Assembly: GCA_017302165.1 (NCBI GenBank)
Contig: JAFLCW010000003.1
Coordinates: forward strand, 178,300 to 242,299
Direction: 5' to 3'
From: Alphaproteobacteria bacterium
Lineage (GTDB): Bacteria > Pseudomonadota > Alphaproteobacteria > Micavibrionales > Micavibrionaceae
DNA length: 64,000 nucleotides
Shown: piece after piece, positions 16,414-25,624 of the stretch
Numbering within the stretch: the first letter of the stretch is position 1
Layout: the number at the start of each line of letters is the position of its first letter
Notes under the pieces: model-generated
The model's database searches: none
Seen by the model: the letters and a program-made list of their open reading frames with translations, nothing else
Told to the model about the DNA's origin: nothing
Made by a program: the position numbers and the translations under genes

Positions 16414-18138
16414 CTACCTTATTTTCTCTAATTGCCCTTGTGACATATCGTACACATGATCACACAATCCCAAAGGTTCTGAACGGTGAGAAATGATTAG
16501 AATAGCTTTATGAGATTTTAACATGGACAAACTCTCACAGAAGTTTCTTTCTGTTACAGGATCAAGCGCTGAGGTAGGCTCATCCATTATTAAAATATCA
16601 CGGTTAAAATATAGGGCGCGCGCAATACCCACTCTTTGCTTTTGCCCGCCTGATAAACGGTTTCCTCGTTCACTCAAAACGGTATTCACACCCTCTGGCT
16701 CAGCCTTCACAAAATCACTTAATTGTGAATCTTCTATCGCACAGAGAATTCTGTCCTCATCTATATCCTCTTCTGGCACTCCCAAAGCAATGTTTTGCCG
16801 TAAAGATGCGTTCAGGATAAAAACATTCTGCGAAATATAACCAATCAGCGGCAATAACGCTGTCCGATCGGCCTCAGAGACCACAATATCGTCTATAACG
16901 ATTTGACCTTCATCCGGCTTCAGAAGTCCGGTGAGTACATTAATTAAAGTTGTTTTTCCGGCGCCGGATTTTCCATGAATACCGATCATCTCGCCTTTTT
17001 GTAATGTCAGAGAGATGTTCTTTAATACAGGGTCTGTACCATAAGAAAATTGAATACCCTCGAGATCAAACGATTTATGAAACGCTAGAGATGAGGAAGC
17101 TCCCTCCGCAGAATCAACGGGTATGGGTGTGATATCAATCAGATTTCTAATCGCAGGTTCAGAGGCTTTAATCACATTATATTGAGCTGACAAGCGCAAT
17201 ACAGATGGCAGAACACGAAACCCCGCAACGACGTAAAAGCCGACAAGTGGCAACGTATTTTGTATGGGTATATCAACGATTATGCTATAGGCTAGTGCTA
17301 CGCAGACAATCATCATTAAAATACTTTCGAAAAAGACACGCGGCACATTTTGAAATGTCATCAACTGGGCTGTGGTAATTGCCTGTTGATATCGCGCCTC
17401 TCCAAATACTCGGGCAAAAAATATCTCGCTTTGAAAATTCTTGATTTGAAGAATACCTTCAATGCTTTGTGAGATCGTTCCGATGGTTTTATGCGATAAA
17501 TCATGGCGTAAATGCCCCAGACGCGCAATGCGTGGACCAATCAGCCGAATATAGACAATGGCCGTTAAGAACATAATCACGAGAATACTTAAGAAAACAG
17601 GCGGATTAAGTGCCAGCAAAATAATAGCCAGCCCGATAAAGAGTAATGTTTCAGAGATAATAACCAGCCAAGCTTGTATGACGGTAGAAAATCCTAAAGG
17701 TATAGAGACAGCAATATCGCGTATCGTTTTGGAGGATGGCGTTTCAATAAAATAACGATAGTCGCGATGAAGGCAGGATAAATATTGTTGAACTGCAAAA
17801 GATGATTCATCCTGTGATATCCGGAAATATAGCCATCTATTTCCTAAATAAGACATCATCGCCCTTAGAAAGACCGCGCCTACCAGAAGACAAACCAAAA
17901 ATAATGTCAAAGAAGCCGCGTCTGTGCCCGGCAAAACGGTGCGAAGTCCACGTGCGAGAGGTGATGTTAAAAAAGCTTGCGGATCTAGAAAAGATTGAAT
18001 AACTGGAAATATTAATGCAATAGTCAGAAGTTCAATGCTTGCGACAAGACAGGATATCAGCACAAGCGGCATGCACCGGCTAGCACGGCTATATCCTATG
18101 GTCTCAAGATATTTACGCCAGAAGGCGATCTTGTTCAT
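16414..18138 (-). CDS. ABC transporter, fused permease and ATPase (flippase-type)
   Basis: 574 aa from the ATG at 18138. The frame can be extended to a GTG at 18147, but the likely ribosome site AAAGGTG overlaps that codon and sits correctly before the ATG. An N-terminal six-helix membrane domain (residues about 20-320) precedes the ATPase with Walker A HGKSGAGKTTL, signature LSGGQKQRVGIARAL, Walker B ILIMDEPTSALD and the switch His in ISHRSEP. The half-transporter form resembles MsbA/PglK-type flippases, so it may flip a lipid-linked glycan. It overlaps the upstream gene by 26 bp. Confidence 0.88.
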   Translation of the reverse strand: MNKIAFWRKYLETIGYSRASRCMPLVLISCLVASIELLTIALIFPVIQSFLDPQAFLTSPLARGLRTVLPGTDAASLTLFLVCLLVGAVFLRAMMSYLGNRWLYFRISQDESSFAVQQYLSCLHRDYRYFIETPSSKTIRDIAVSIPLGFSTVIQAWLVIISETLLFIGLAIILLALNPPVFLSILVIMFLTAIVYIRLIGPRIARLGHLRHDLSHKTIGTISQSIEGILQIKNFQSEIFFARVFGEARYQQAITTAQLMTFQNVPRVFFESILMMIVCVALAYSIIVDIPIQNTLPLVGFYVVAGFRVLPSVLRLSAQYNVIKASEPAIRNLIDITPIPVDSAEGASSSLAFHKSFDLEGIQFSYGTDPVLKNISLTLQKGEMIGIHGKSGAGKTTLINVLTGLLKPDEGQIVIDDIVVSEADRTALLPLIGYISQNVFILNASLRQNIALGVPEEDIDEDRILCAIEDSQLSDFVKAEPEGVNTVLSERGNRLSGGQKQRVGIARALYFNRDILIMDEPTSALDPVTERNFCESLSMLKSHKAILIISHRSEPLGLCDHVYDMSQGQLEKIR

Positions 18139-19684
18139 GTATGACACCTTTGATCCAGTCCATCAATTCTTCAGACCCTTGCAAAACAGGTATTCCTTGG
18201 GACGCAGGCTGATTTTTTTCAAAAATACTCATCGGGTCGTAGTAAGCTGAGGGCTTACCCAAAGCTTGGGCGAATAGACCCGCAGAGGTAAAAGGCTGAC
18301 AGATAACAATATCAGCCTCAGCGCATATCCGTGCAGGTGATATCCGATGATCCAGCACATGCCATAAACCCTGATCATGCCCCTCAGAGAGCATCTGATC
18401 ATATTCGGGGCATAATCTGTCCCCCACATCCCGTTTTGGCTTACAGAAAAAATGAATCTGATCGGCTCGGCACGCTTTGGCGATATCTTCAAAAGACTGC
18501 CGGGAGATTTCTGGCGTATAAAAATGACAGGGTCTGCCGATACCCGCCATAAATTCAGGCCGAAAGGGCTGAACGTCAAAAAAGACCATTTTTTTCCCGT
18601 GACCCAGATTTATGGGTTCTGCCTTATCTTCAAAAGGAATTAATCCCTGCACATGGATATCTGGTGATCCTGTAACACATTCCCGAATAAAATCGGCATG
18701 CTGGGGGGTCATGGTATGATAAATAGGCCATGTCATATTTTGATATCCGGGACAATAGCCATTATCCATCCCATCCGTCATCTTGATATTAAATCCATTC
18801 GTTGAGTAAAAAATGAGATGAATTTTTGAGCCTTTATCCGCCATCTCATATGTCCATAAAGGACGATGCATATAATGTGAATTCGTAAAGAAATACGCTT
18901 TCGCCACATCGTCCCGGTGTAAATGCCTGACGTATAGATAAGTCACAATATCTTTCATCATGAAGGCGGGTTGCCAACGACCCCGCAGAATATCCCTGAG
19001 CGCTCGCCATAAAGCGGATTTAACGTGCCTAGAAAATGCCTTTTCGCTTTCTAGTGTTCTTAAAGCAGGCAAATATTGTGGATAGATAACATGACCGGCG
19101 ATGGCCGGCAAATCAGGCCGCAATGATGTGGCATGCCAAAAAACATCATGGGGGAATTTTTTTTGTATCCAATAAGATAGTTTTTTTACTTTTTCTGGGT
19201 CGTCATTCAGATCAGGCAGAGCCCCGGGTACTATATCGAACGTAACAGCATAGGAATTTTTTGGTGCTGGAGGGTGTGAAGATGATTTCAAAAAACGCGC
19301 ATGCTGATATCCGCCGCGCCAACGCCGCAAAATATTCAACGCAAAAAGGCACCCTGAGAAGATAGATATCCCGATACCCTTGCGCTTCATAAAAGATCGC
19401 CAGATGCGAGGCAGAGATATAACATGTGAGCCGTGAACACCCGCACTCAGGGTCATAAAAGCAGGAGAAATAATGGTGTTCAAGCTTTCAGAGAGCATTT
19501 TTTGCTGAAGCGCTTGCACGGCGGAATGTTTATGTTGATCCTGAACATACGTTTCAAAATCTGAATTTTGAGACAAAGAACAAGATTGAACCATCTCATT
19601 GATGTCCCGCCATATACGTCTTTCGCCCAAACCAGAGTGAATGAGTGTGCGATAGGCAGTTAATAAAGAAGGAAGGCGGGGCAT
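18113..19684 (-). CDS. hypothetical protein, GT-B-like, glycan cluster
   Basis: 523 aa, no signal peptide. I do not recognise the N-terminal 200 residues. The C-terminal third (MVFFDVQPFRPEFMA, ICAEADIVICQPFTSAGLFA, then GKPSAYYDP) looks like a GT-B Rossmann domain with a sugar-nucleotide pocket, similar in style to enzymes transferring nonulosonic acids. Located directly after the nonulosonic-acid activation genes and before the flippase, it is a fair candidate for the nonulosonic-acid transferase. That is inference from position and fold only. Confidence 0.5.
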   Translation of the reverse strand: MPRLPSLLTAYRTLIHSGLGERRIWRDINEMVQSCSLSQNSDFETYVQDQHKHSAVQALQQKMLSESLNTIISPAFMTLSAGVHGSHVISLPRIWRSFMKRKGIGISIFSGCLFALNILRRWRGGYQHARFLKSSSHPPAPKNSYAVTFDIVPGALPDLNDDPEKVKKLSYWIQKKFPHDVFWHATSLRPDLPAIAGHVIYPQYLPALRTLESEKAFSRHVKSALWRALRDILRGRWQPAFMMKDIVTYLYVRHLHRDDVAKAYFFTNSHYMHRPLWTYEMADKGSKIHLIFYSTNGFNIKMTDGMDNGYCPGYQNMTWPIYHTMTPQHADFIRECVTGSPDIHVQGLIPFEDKAEPINLGHGKKMVFFDVQPFRPEFMAGIGRPCHFYTPEISRQSFEDIAKACRADQIHFFCKPKRDVGDRLCPEYDQMLSEGHDQGLWHVLDHRISPARICAEADIVICQPFTSAGLFAQALGKPSAYYDPMSIFEKNQPASQGIPVLQGSEELMDWIKGVIHEQDRLLA

Positions 19685-19694
19685 ATTTAAAAAT

Positions 19695-20216
19695 TTAACT
19701 TTTTACCCAGATTTCACAGATAAAATCGGAGTAATCTGGGTGAATGGAATGAAAGTGAAATCCTGCTTTTTCAAAACAACGTTTAGACGCTATATTATCT
19801 GCCATAATGCCTGCAGAAATTTTTGAAATATTAAGATTATCTTTCAAAAAATCACATACAGCTTGCACTAATTGTGTCGCATAGCCTTTGCCTTCATGCT
19901 CGTTGGAAAAGACCAGCACGCCGATATGTGCCTTTCCCGCGCGTTGGTCAATATCATGCGTACGCGATGTTGCAATCAATTCATTTTTATTAAAAAGACC
20001 AAAAAGATATTCTGCCGGGTTATCTCTGGAACGCGCCACATAACGGCTTAGAGATTCTTCTGTTTCTTTCGGCCTAACGCCAATATGCATATATTTAATT
20101 CTATCCGGGTCATTTAAAGCTTGAAGATATCCCGGGTGAATATCCGAAATATCTACGAGCCTGATCGTTAAATCAGCACATATCTCTCGTGACCAATCCA
20201 TAAAAGGTTTTGTCAC
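19695..20216 (-). CDS. GNAT N-acetyltransferase (possible PseH role)
   Basis: 173 aa. The GNAT fold is shown by AHIGVLVFSNEHEGKGYATQ, which holds the acetyl-CoA loop, and by NIASKRCFEKAGFHF. The start is a GTG that forms a GTGA overlap with the cytidylyltransferase stop. In the pseudaminic pathway PseH acetylates the 4-amino group between PseC and PseG. This is the only GNAT in the cluster, so it is the natural candidate, although it sits far from pseC. Other acylation roles are possible. Confidence 0.75.
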   Translation of the reverse strand: MTKPFMDWSREICADLTIRLVDISDIHPGYLQALNDPDRIKYMHIGVRPKETEESLSRYVARSRDNPAEYLFGLFNKNELIATSRTHDIDQRAGKAHIGVLVFSNEHEGKGYATQLVQAVCDFLKDNLNISKISAGIMADNIASKRCFEKAGFHFHSIHPDYSDFICEIWVKS

Positions 20217-20995
20217 GCGGCAGACACTTTTCCTTCAACAACTGATGCCCAAATGGGGGTCGTGTCGATAAATTTTTTGAGCATTTCATTTAAATGTGGG
20301 TGAGCATCCAGATACTGGATAATGTCCTGAATAGGAATATGTGGTGCTTTATGTTTGAGCGCCTCATAGACCTGACGGCAAACAAACAGATCTTCGGGAT
20401 AATCCACCGTCAGACGTAAATCCAGACGTTGTGCCGCAGGGACAGGCTTAAGGATTTGAATTTTAAACTCATCAGGATGACGTCTTGGGTACGCCGAGCA
20501 GAATTCACTGCGTTCATATTCCCCACCTTTTGCATGCGAACGCTCTAGAGATTCTTGGGTGTATATTTCAAAATTCATACCTTCGGCCATATAGTCTGTG
20601 ACCGTAATATCATTCTTATGCTGAACATGCGCCTGCCAGACCGGTGATAATAATTCCCACGCGATAAATGGGCATTCTGTTGTAATTCTGAATACATCCG
20701 TTGCCGCGCCAGCACGTCCACATTGTATAAGACGAAACAACACGTCCTTTTCACTCCCGATAATAAAAGGAATGCCATGCTTATGCGCCACTTCTATAAA
20801 AACTAGGTTTTCATTACCATCGGCAATCCCCAGAACAATATCATCTATTTCTGATCTTGCTTTCAAGCCATCAATCATAAAATCAAGGATTGTATATTGC
20901 GCTTGAATATCCAGAGGTTGTAATGGTTTGCCGTACAACCTTGATCCTTTGGCACGGCAGGCAAGGGCGGCCACTAATCGGCGATTTTTTGTCAT
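20213..20995 (-). CDS. cytidylyltransferase, SpsF-type (CMP-nonulosonate synthetase candidate)
   Basis: 260 aa. The N-terminal ALACRAKGSRLYGKPLQPL is the nucleotide-binding loop of the CMP-KDO/CMP-NeuAc synthetase superfamily in the form seen in SpsF proteins, and DVFRITTECPFIAWELL supplies the second substrate segment. It would activate the nonulosonic acid with CTP, the PseF step. It differs from canonical PseF, which usually reads IPARGGSKRIP. It is coupled by 4-base overlaps to the NeuB-type synthase before it and the GNAT after it. Confidence 0.72.
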   Translation of the reverse strand: MTKNRRLVAALACRAKGSRLYGKPLQPLDIQAQYTILDFMIDGLKARSEIDDIVLGIADGNENLVFIEVAHKHGIPFIIGSEKDVLFRLIQCGRAGAATDVFRITTECPFIAWELLSPVWQAHVQHKNDITVTDYMAEGMNFEIYTQESLERSHAKGGEYERSEFCSAYPRRHPDEFKIQILKPVPAAQRLDLRLTVDYPEDLFVCRQVYEALKHKAPHIPIQDIIQYLDAHPHLNEMLKKFIDTTPIWASVVEGKVSAA

Positions 20996-21981
20996 GATGC
21001 CACCGCACTTTTTTCAATGCCTTGACCTTTTTTGAGAGGCTGAGTGAGTTTTTTGTTCAGAATATCTTCCAGTTTGTAGGCACCCTTCATGTCGGACGCC
21101 CGTGATAACTTGATGTGATTTAAATCCAATATCGTTCCGGGCGTTAAATCAGCAGAAGCGACAACGCGCTTAATCGCACGCCCCCGGTACTTCTGTTCAG
21201 CTTCGGTCAGTGATAATTGATCTGATCCCACCGCGAGTGAGAGATTTTTCATTTGCGTCACATAATGTGAAAACGCCCGGGGGGAGAGCGCGGATACATA
21301 ATCTTCCATCTCTAATTGACGATCTAATGTGATGTGTTTTTCAAACACGCGGACACCCAAACCTAGCGCCACTGCAGATAATGTTTCTGTATAAACACTG
21401 TCCCCATCACTGTGATCCATGAAACCAATGCTTGAAATCCCCAGTTCACGACGTAGAGCAGGAATGCGTCCCAGATTGTTAGATTCAATGGGTGTAGGCT
21501 CTGCCTGATACCCATACATTAAGGTAAAATTTTCTTTTTTCTGAAAATCGAAGGCATCAAGGCAATCTTTAATTTCGTCCAGTTCAATCCCCCCGGCTGA
21601 CAAATAGATATAGGTGCCCAAATCAACCGTCTGGCGAATAAATTCACGATCAAAAAAGCAAGTGGAATGTATCTTGATCCCTTCAGGCTTGAGCGTACGC
21701 GCTAGCTCAAGAGAGTCTGTTCCAAAAATATCTAAAATAAAATCAATTTTTAACGTACGGCAAAGTTCACGGATCTCCTGCCACGCAGATACGGGCATTT
21801 CCAATGAACGGAATAAATCATAATATTCATATCCTTTTTCGGCCAGGTCGTCTGCGTAGACGCATTGAAATTTAATCGCGCTCGCGCCTGCTTTGGCGGC
21901 AGAGCGAACCAACAGTTTTGAAACATCCACGTTCCCTTCAAATCCCTGCGCGGCTTCGGCAATAATATAAGGTTGCGTCAT
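20992..21981 (-). CDS. second NeuB-family nonulosonate synthase
   Basis: 329 aa TIM-barrel synthase with C-terminal SAF/antifreeze-like domain (about residues 268-325, starting KRVVASADLTPG). Family motifs present are IKFQCVYADDL, IGFMDHSDGD and GVRVFEKHITLD. The usual N-terminal AEIGxNHxG is replaced by AEAAQGFEGN, and the segment after the central strand reads MYGYQAEPTP. It is clearly distinct from the PseI encoded immediately upstream with an ATGA overlap. It probably condenses phosphoenolpyruvate with a different hexose derivative. Product unknown. Confidence 0.8.
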   Translation of the reverse strand: MTQPYIIAEAAQGFEGNVDVSKLLVRSAAKAGASAIKFQCVYADDLAEKGYEYYDLFRSLEMPVSAWQEIRELCRTLKIDFILDIFGTDSLELARTLKPEGIKIHSTCFFDREFIRQTVDLGTYIYLSAGGIELDEIKDCLDAFDFQKKENFTLMYGYQAEPTPIESNNLGRIPALRRELGISSIGFMDHSDGDSVYTETLSAVALGLGVRVFEKHITLDRQLEMEDYVSALSPRAFSHYVTQMKNLSLAVGSDQLSLTEAEQKYRGRAIKRVVASADLTPGTILDLNHIKLSRASDMKGAYKLEDILNKKLTQPLKKGQGIEKSAVAS

Positions 21982-23003
21982 TTATCAATCATCTCCATTT
22001 GTAAAGGTGTTCCAAAATCTATATCCTGCTTGGCTTTCTGGCCTAAAACCTGTTCAAGATATTTAGGGGCAAGTCCGTTGGCGGGGCGAATAGTACGAAT
22101 ATTATCATGGCTAAAGACGTCACCTTTTTTAATAGGCTTCACGACATATAACGAGGGTCGATATTTTCGCCCTGCACTCTGTTTTGATTTTTCAAAATCA
22201 ACGCGTCCTAAACATTGCGCTGAAATTTTTGTCTGCTCACATAATTGCGCTAATTCTTGTGGCTCCAGTGAAAAAGCACTATCCACGCCCCCATCTGCCC
22301 GAGCCAGAGTGATGTGTTTTTCAATCACCTGAGCCCCCAGCGCCACAGCGGCAATCGGCACTACCGTGCCCATAGTATGGTCGGATAACCCAAGACGCAC
22401 ATTTGGAAAGTGGCGACCTAACTCTACCATCGTCTTTAAATCACACGCCGAGTAAGGGGCGGGATATTCACTCACGCAATGAAGGAGCGTAATATCTGTT
22501 GCACCCGCTTTCTGTGCCGCATTGACGGCCTCTGATATCTCCTCAAGATTAGCCATACCCGTGGACATGATCATCGGTTTCTTAAGCCTCGCCACATAAG
22601 CAATCAGGGGAATATCTACCAATTCAAAAGACGCAATCTTATATAGGGGTGCCCCTAGGCTCTCTAAAAGATCAACGGCAGTTTCATCAAACGGGGATGA
22701 GAAAATCGTGATACCCACTTTCTGGGCATAAGCAAATAAGTCCGGGTGCCAATCCCATGGCGTGTGGGCTTCTTGATAGAGGTCGTATAATTTGCGACCC
22801 TTCCATAAAGGAAGATCCACCAAAAATTCAGAGCCATCATGATCAATCGTAATCGTGTCGGCTGTATAGGTTTGAAGCTTAACGGCATCCGCCCCAGATG
22901 CTTTGGCGGCATCAATCAACCGGAATGCGCGGTTAATATCGCCGTTATGATTACCCGAAAGTTCGGCGATGATAAAAGGATGGTTGGGATAAGAAAAAGT
23001 CAT
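21978..23003 (-). CDS. pseI: pseudaminic acid synthase
   Basis: 341 aa. It has the canonical NeuB/PseI N-terminus FIIAELSGNHNGDINRA, the VKLQTYTADTIT motif, LHCVSEYPAP, GLSDHTMGTV and VIEKHITLARADGG, followed by a SAF domain from about residue 280. The sequence pattern DLPLWKGRKLYDLYQEAHTP is typical of PseI. The enzyme condenses 2,4-diacetamido-2,4,6-trideoxy-L-altrose with phosphoenolpyruvate to give pseudaminic acid. PseB, PseC and PseG are encoded upstream in the same array, which makes the assignment firm. Confidence 0.92.
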   Translation of the reverse strand: MTFSYPNHPFIIAELSGNHNGDINRAFRLIDAAKASGADAVKLQTYTADTITIDHDGSEFLVDLPLWKGRKLYDLYQEAHTPWDWHPDLFAYAQKVGITIFSSPFDETAVDLLESLGAPLYKIASFELVDIPLIAYVARLKKPMIMSTGMANLEEISEAVNAAQKAGATDITLLHCVSEYPAPYSACDLKTMVELGRHFPNVRLGLSDHTMGTVVPIAAVALGAQVIEKHITLARADGGVDSAFSLEPQELAQLCEQTKISAQCLGRVDFEKSKQSAGRKYRPSLYVVKPIKKGDVFSHDNIRTIRPANGLAPKYLEQVLGQKAKQDIDFGTPLQMEMIDK

Positions 23004-23968
23004 GCGCGTTTCTCTGGGTTTACTATAACTTCATCCGAGACACGGTATATATAATGACCTTCGGGTATCTGCCAAATTGGCGGAGCCTTATGGGCGGTCA
23101 AATAATCAATCGTCCATATGAAATCTTGAAACCCGATTTTATGCCGCATCATCAATGTGGATGAAAACCGGGGGTTAATTTCAAACACATAAGGAATTCC
23201 CCCACGCAATCTTAATTGAACATTCAACATCAAGTTACCTGGTATATGATCCGCCAGTTTCTGAAGCATATCTTCAATAGCCTTGACTTTGACAACCTTC
23301 GCTACGCCCGTCAGCCCGCCTTGAAGCCGCCGCCAAAGCATACAGATACGAAGCTCCCCGCCCATGCGCCAAAGCGCGCAGGTATACTCATCCTCAGGTA
23401 CATCAATTAATTCCTGCGCCACATAGTTCATCAAGTTTTCTGATTTTTCCTGCATAAATCCTTTAAGTTGATGTTCGTTGCGAATAATCGCCATGTTTTT
23501 AGACCCGGCACTGCGGCGTGGCTTGATTAAAAGCGGCATGTCGGATGTCCTTACATCTGACAAAATGCGCGTTCGGGGCGCCATGACACCGATCTTGGTT
23601 AAGAATTCCGCCGTTTCGAATTTATCTAAAAAAACGGAAAGAATATCGGCAGGATTAATCACAACACGGGCGGGGATGAGTTGTATTTTCTCCCTCTGTG
23701 ATACAAAAAAGGTTAATTCGGCTTCAGAAAAAGGGATAAAGATATCCGCGCCGGTTGATTGAACTGCTTTTAGTACCGATGAAAAATAATCAGGGTCTTT
23801 TGAAAACGGTACAGGGATGACCTCATCAAAAAAAGCTCGTGCTGGCCATATCCCATCTGGTGCTAAACCTATGATGCGCCACTCACGATATCTCTCGTGG
23901 CTTTTCATGATCCGTACCATCGATAAACACACATCAGAGTTGGCGGCAGAAATTAAAATCGTGGGCAT
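23000..23968 (-). CDS. ATP-grasp enzyme
   Basis: 322 aa. An N-terminal pre-grasp domain (TILISAANSDVCLSMVRI) is followed by an ATP-grasp domain with PLLIKPRRSAGSKNM, a QELIDVPEDEYTCAL segment and the Mg-binding FEINPRFSSTLMM near residue 270. The fold ligates a carboxylate to an amine through an acyl phosphate. Similar carbamoyl-phosphate-synthase-like enzymes occur in nonulosonic-acid clusters of unclear role; an aminoacyl or carboxyl modification of the sugar is a possibility. Overlaps pseI by four bases. Confidence 0.8.
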   Translation of the reverse strand: MPTILISAANSDVCLSMVRIMKSHERYREWRIIGLAPDGIWPARAFFDEVIPVPFSKDPDYFSSVLKAVQSTGADIFIPFSEAELTFFVSQREKIQLIPARVVINPADILSVFLDKFETAEFLTKIGVMAPRTRILSDVRTSDMPLLIKPRRSAGSKNMAIIRNEHQLKGFMQEKSENLMNYVAQELIDVPEDEYTCALWRMGGELRICMLWRRLQGGLTGVAKVVKVKAIEDMLQKLADHIPGNLMLNVQLRLRGGIPYVFEINPRFSSTLMMRHKIGFQDFIWTIDYLTAHKAPPIWQIPEGHYIYRVSDEVIVNPEKRA

Positions 23969-23972
23969 GGGG

Positions 23973-24713
23973 CTATATCTTTTGATCAGTGACAGGGGGT
24001 AATAGAATATTTTTTAAATAGGGAATGTCCGGATCGTATTGATCGCAATCCGACAACACAGAATGCGGGTCATAAAGGCTTATGCGCGGGAAATAGTGCC
24101 GTGCGTGCGTATCGTATATCCCCCATTGCGCTCGGGCACCCGACGGCGAGACTACACGGTCTCTGGGTTGCCCCACAGATCCGGGATTGACGATCAGCAT
24201 ATTTCCCCGTTGCCAGCTGGCTGGGTAATGTGTGTGTGCTGTGATAATGACGTCTGCTTCATCCTGATATTCATCAAAATAAGACAACATCTCTTCAGGG
24301 GCATCTGGATAAATCCGTTCATCAATATCCCATGGCGCACCATGAGATACTAAAAACCGGATATTATCTTGTTGGAACGCAAAAGGGTGTGGCAAGGATA
24401 AGAGAAAATCTTTTTGATCCGACGTTAGATGTTCTTCCGTCATGCGGTAGGATGATCCATATTTTTTTCGAATATCCTCGCGCCCGATAGCATCAGATTG
24501 ACGCCATTCAGCATAAATATTCTCGTGATTTCCACGGCAATAAACGCAGGGCAAATCTGTCAAAGCCTGCAGAACTTTATGCGTGTCATAATAATACCCA
24601 ATTAAATCTCCAGCCACGATATAAGATGACACGCCGTCATTCTGTGCCTGCGTTAGCACCGCCGACAGGGCCGACATATTCCCGTGAATATCTGCCAGAA
24701 TTGCAATTTTCAT
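23973..24713 (-). CDS. metallophosphoesterase, YfcE/calcineurin-like
   Basis: 246 aa. All five metal motifs are visible: LADIHGN (Asp, His), VAGDLIGYYYD (Asp), CRGNHEN (Asn, His), VSHGAPWD (His) and ITAHTHYPA (two His). The compact form resembles YfcE-type phosphodiesterases and the diadenosine tetraphosphatase-like group. Inside this operon it may hydrolyse a sugar phosphate, such as the 9-phosphate some nonulosonic acid routes carry, or a nucleotide by-product. It overlaps the methyltransferase gene by four bases. Confidence 0.82.
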   Translation of the reverse strand: MKIAILADIHGNMSALSAVLTQAQNDGVSSYIVAGDLIGYYYDTHKVLQALTDLPCVYCRGNHENIYAEWRQSDAIGREDIRKKYGSSYRMTEEHLTSDQKDFLLSLPHPFAFQQDNIRFLVSHGAPWDIDERIYPDAPEEMLSYFDEYQDEADVIITAHTHYPASWQRGNMLIVNPGSVGQPRDRVVSPSGARAQWGIYDTHARHYFPRISLYDPHSVLSDCDQYDPDIPYLKNILLPPVTDQKI

Positions 24714-25624
24714 ACTTTTGTGACCACGACCGTCATATCCCGGCCCACCCCGCAGTTGGCCATGGCACGATAAAGGGCAAGAAATTTATCCATACCTTCA
24801 CGCGCCAGTAAAAGGTCAATATCAATACGGGCGAAATGCGCAGGCTTCCCGAGTGTACGGTCGGAAATATAATTACTCCCCGGATGAAAGAGGAAAAAAT
24901 CAATTGGAAAGGATGAAAACATATCCTTCACCGAAAACAGACAATCTTGCATGAAGAATTTTATATTTTTAGTATTGAAATAGGTCAGGTGATCTGGCGG
25001 CGCGAACCAGAATTCACGGTCAATATATCCTTTATCCATGGCAAGTTTCTGAAGATCACAATAATCATTGGGAACAGTGATCATGGCAATTCCATCCGGC
25101 GACAACACGTCACGGATTTGTGACATCAGGGATTCCGGATTCAACACATGCTCGAGCACGTTTCTTAAAATACAGACATCAAATGTTTCACCGCGTGATT
25201 TAACCTGTTTCAAATCTGTGTAAATATCACCAAACCGGCAACGATCTATCACTTCAGGATTCCATTTTGAGACGCCAAAACTGCTGAAATCTACCCCTGT
25301 GACATCATATCCCTGTAAGCTAAATTCCTTGACGAGAAATCCTTCACCACACCCCAAATCCAAAACACGGGGACGGTTGGTTTTAGGGTTCAGATTCTCG
25401 ATCATACCTTGCAAGGTCAAGCGTGCCTCAAGCTGTTTATAGGCAATTTCCTGCGCCGTATAACTTGTATCATAGGTCGTTTTTTTACCATCACTATCTT
25501 GGTAATACTTCGTAGCATAATAGTCCTGAAGCGTTTTCTCACTCGGCAAAGGATCGACCCGGACAATGCCATGATGATCTTTTTTGCTGTTATACGGCAT
25601 GGGCGCGCGCGATGCTGGAGTCAT
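24710..25624 (-). CDS. SAM-dependent methyltransferase (class I)
   Basis: 304 aa. Motif I is RVLDLGCGEGFLVKEF (about residues 88-103), with TGVDFS after it and DVCILRNVLEHV as the acceptor-side motif. An N-terminal stretch of about 85 residues precedes the methyltransferase domain. The ATG at 25624 has AGGA ten bases upstream and overlaps pseG by 35 bp; the next ATG at 25600 has no ribosome site, so I kept the longer form. Likely methylates a sugar or nonulosonic acid. Confidence 0.8.
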   Translation of the reverse strand: MTPASRAPMPYNSKKDHHGIVRVDPLPSEKTLQDYYATKYYQDSDGKKTTYDTSYTAQEIAYKQLEARLTLQGMIENLNPKTNRPRVLDLGCGEGFLVKEFSLQGYDVTGVDFSSFGVSKWNPEVIDRCRFGDIYTDLKQVKSRGETFDVCILRNVLEHVLNPESLMSQIRDVLSPDGIAMITVPNDYCDLQKLAMDKGYIDREFWFAPPDHLTYFNTKNIKFFMQDCLFSVKDMFSSFPIDFFLFHPGSNYISDRTLGKPAHFARIDIDLLLAREGMDKFLALYRAMANCGVGRDMTVVVTKV

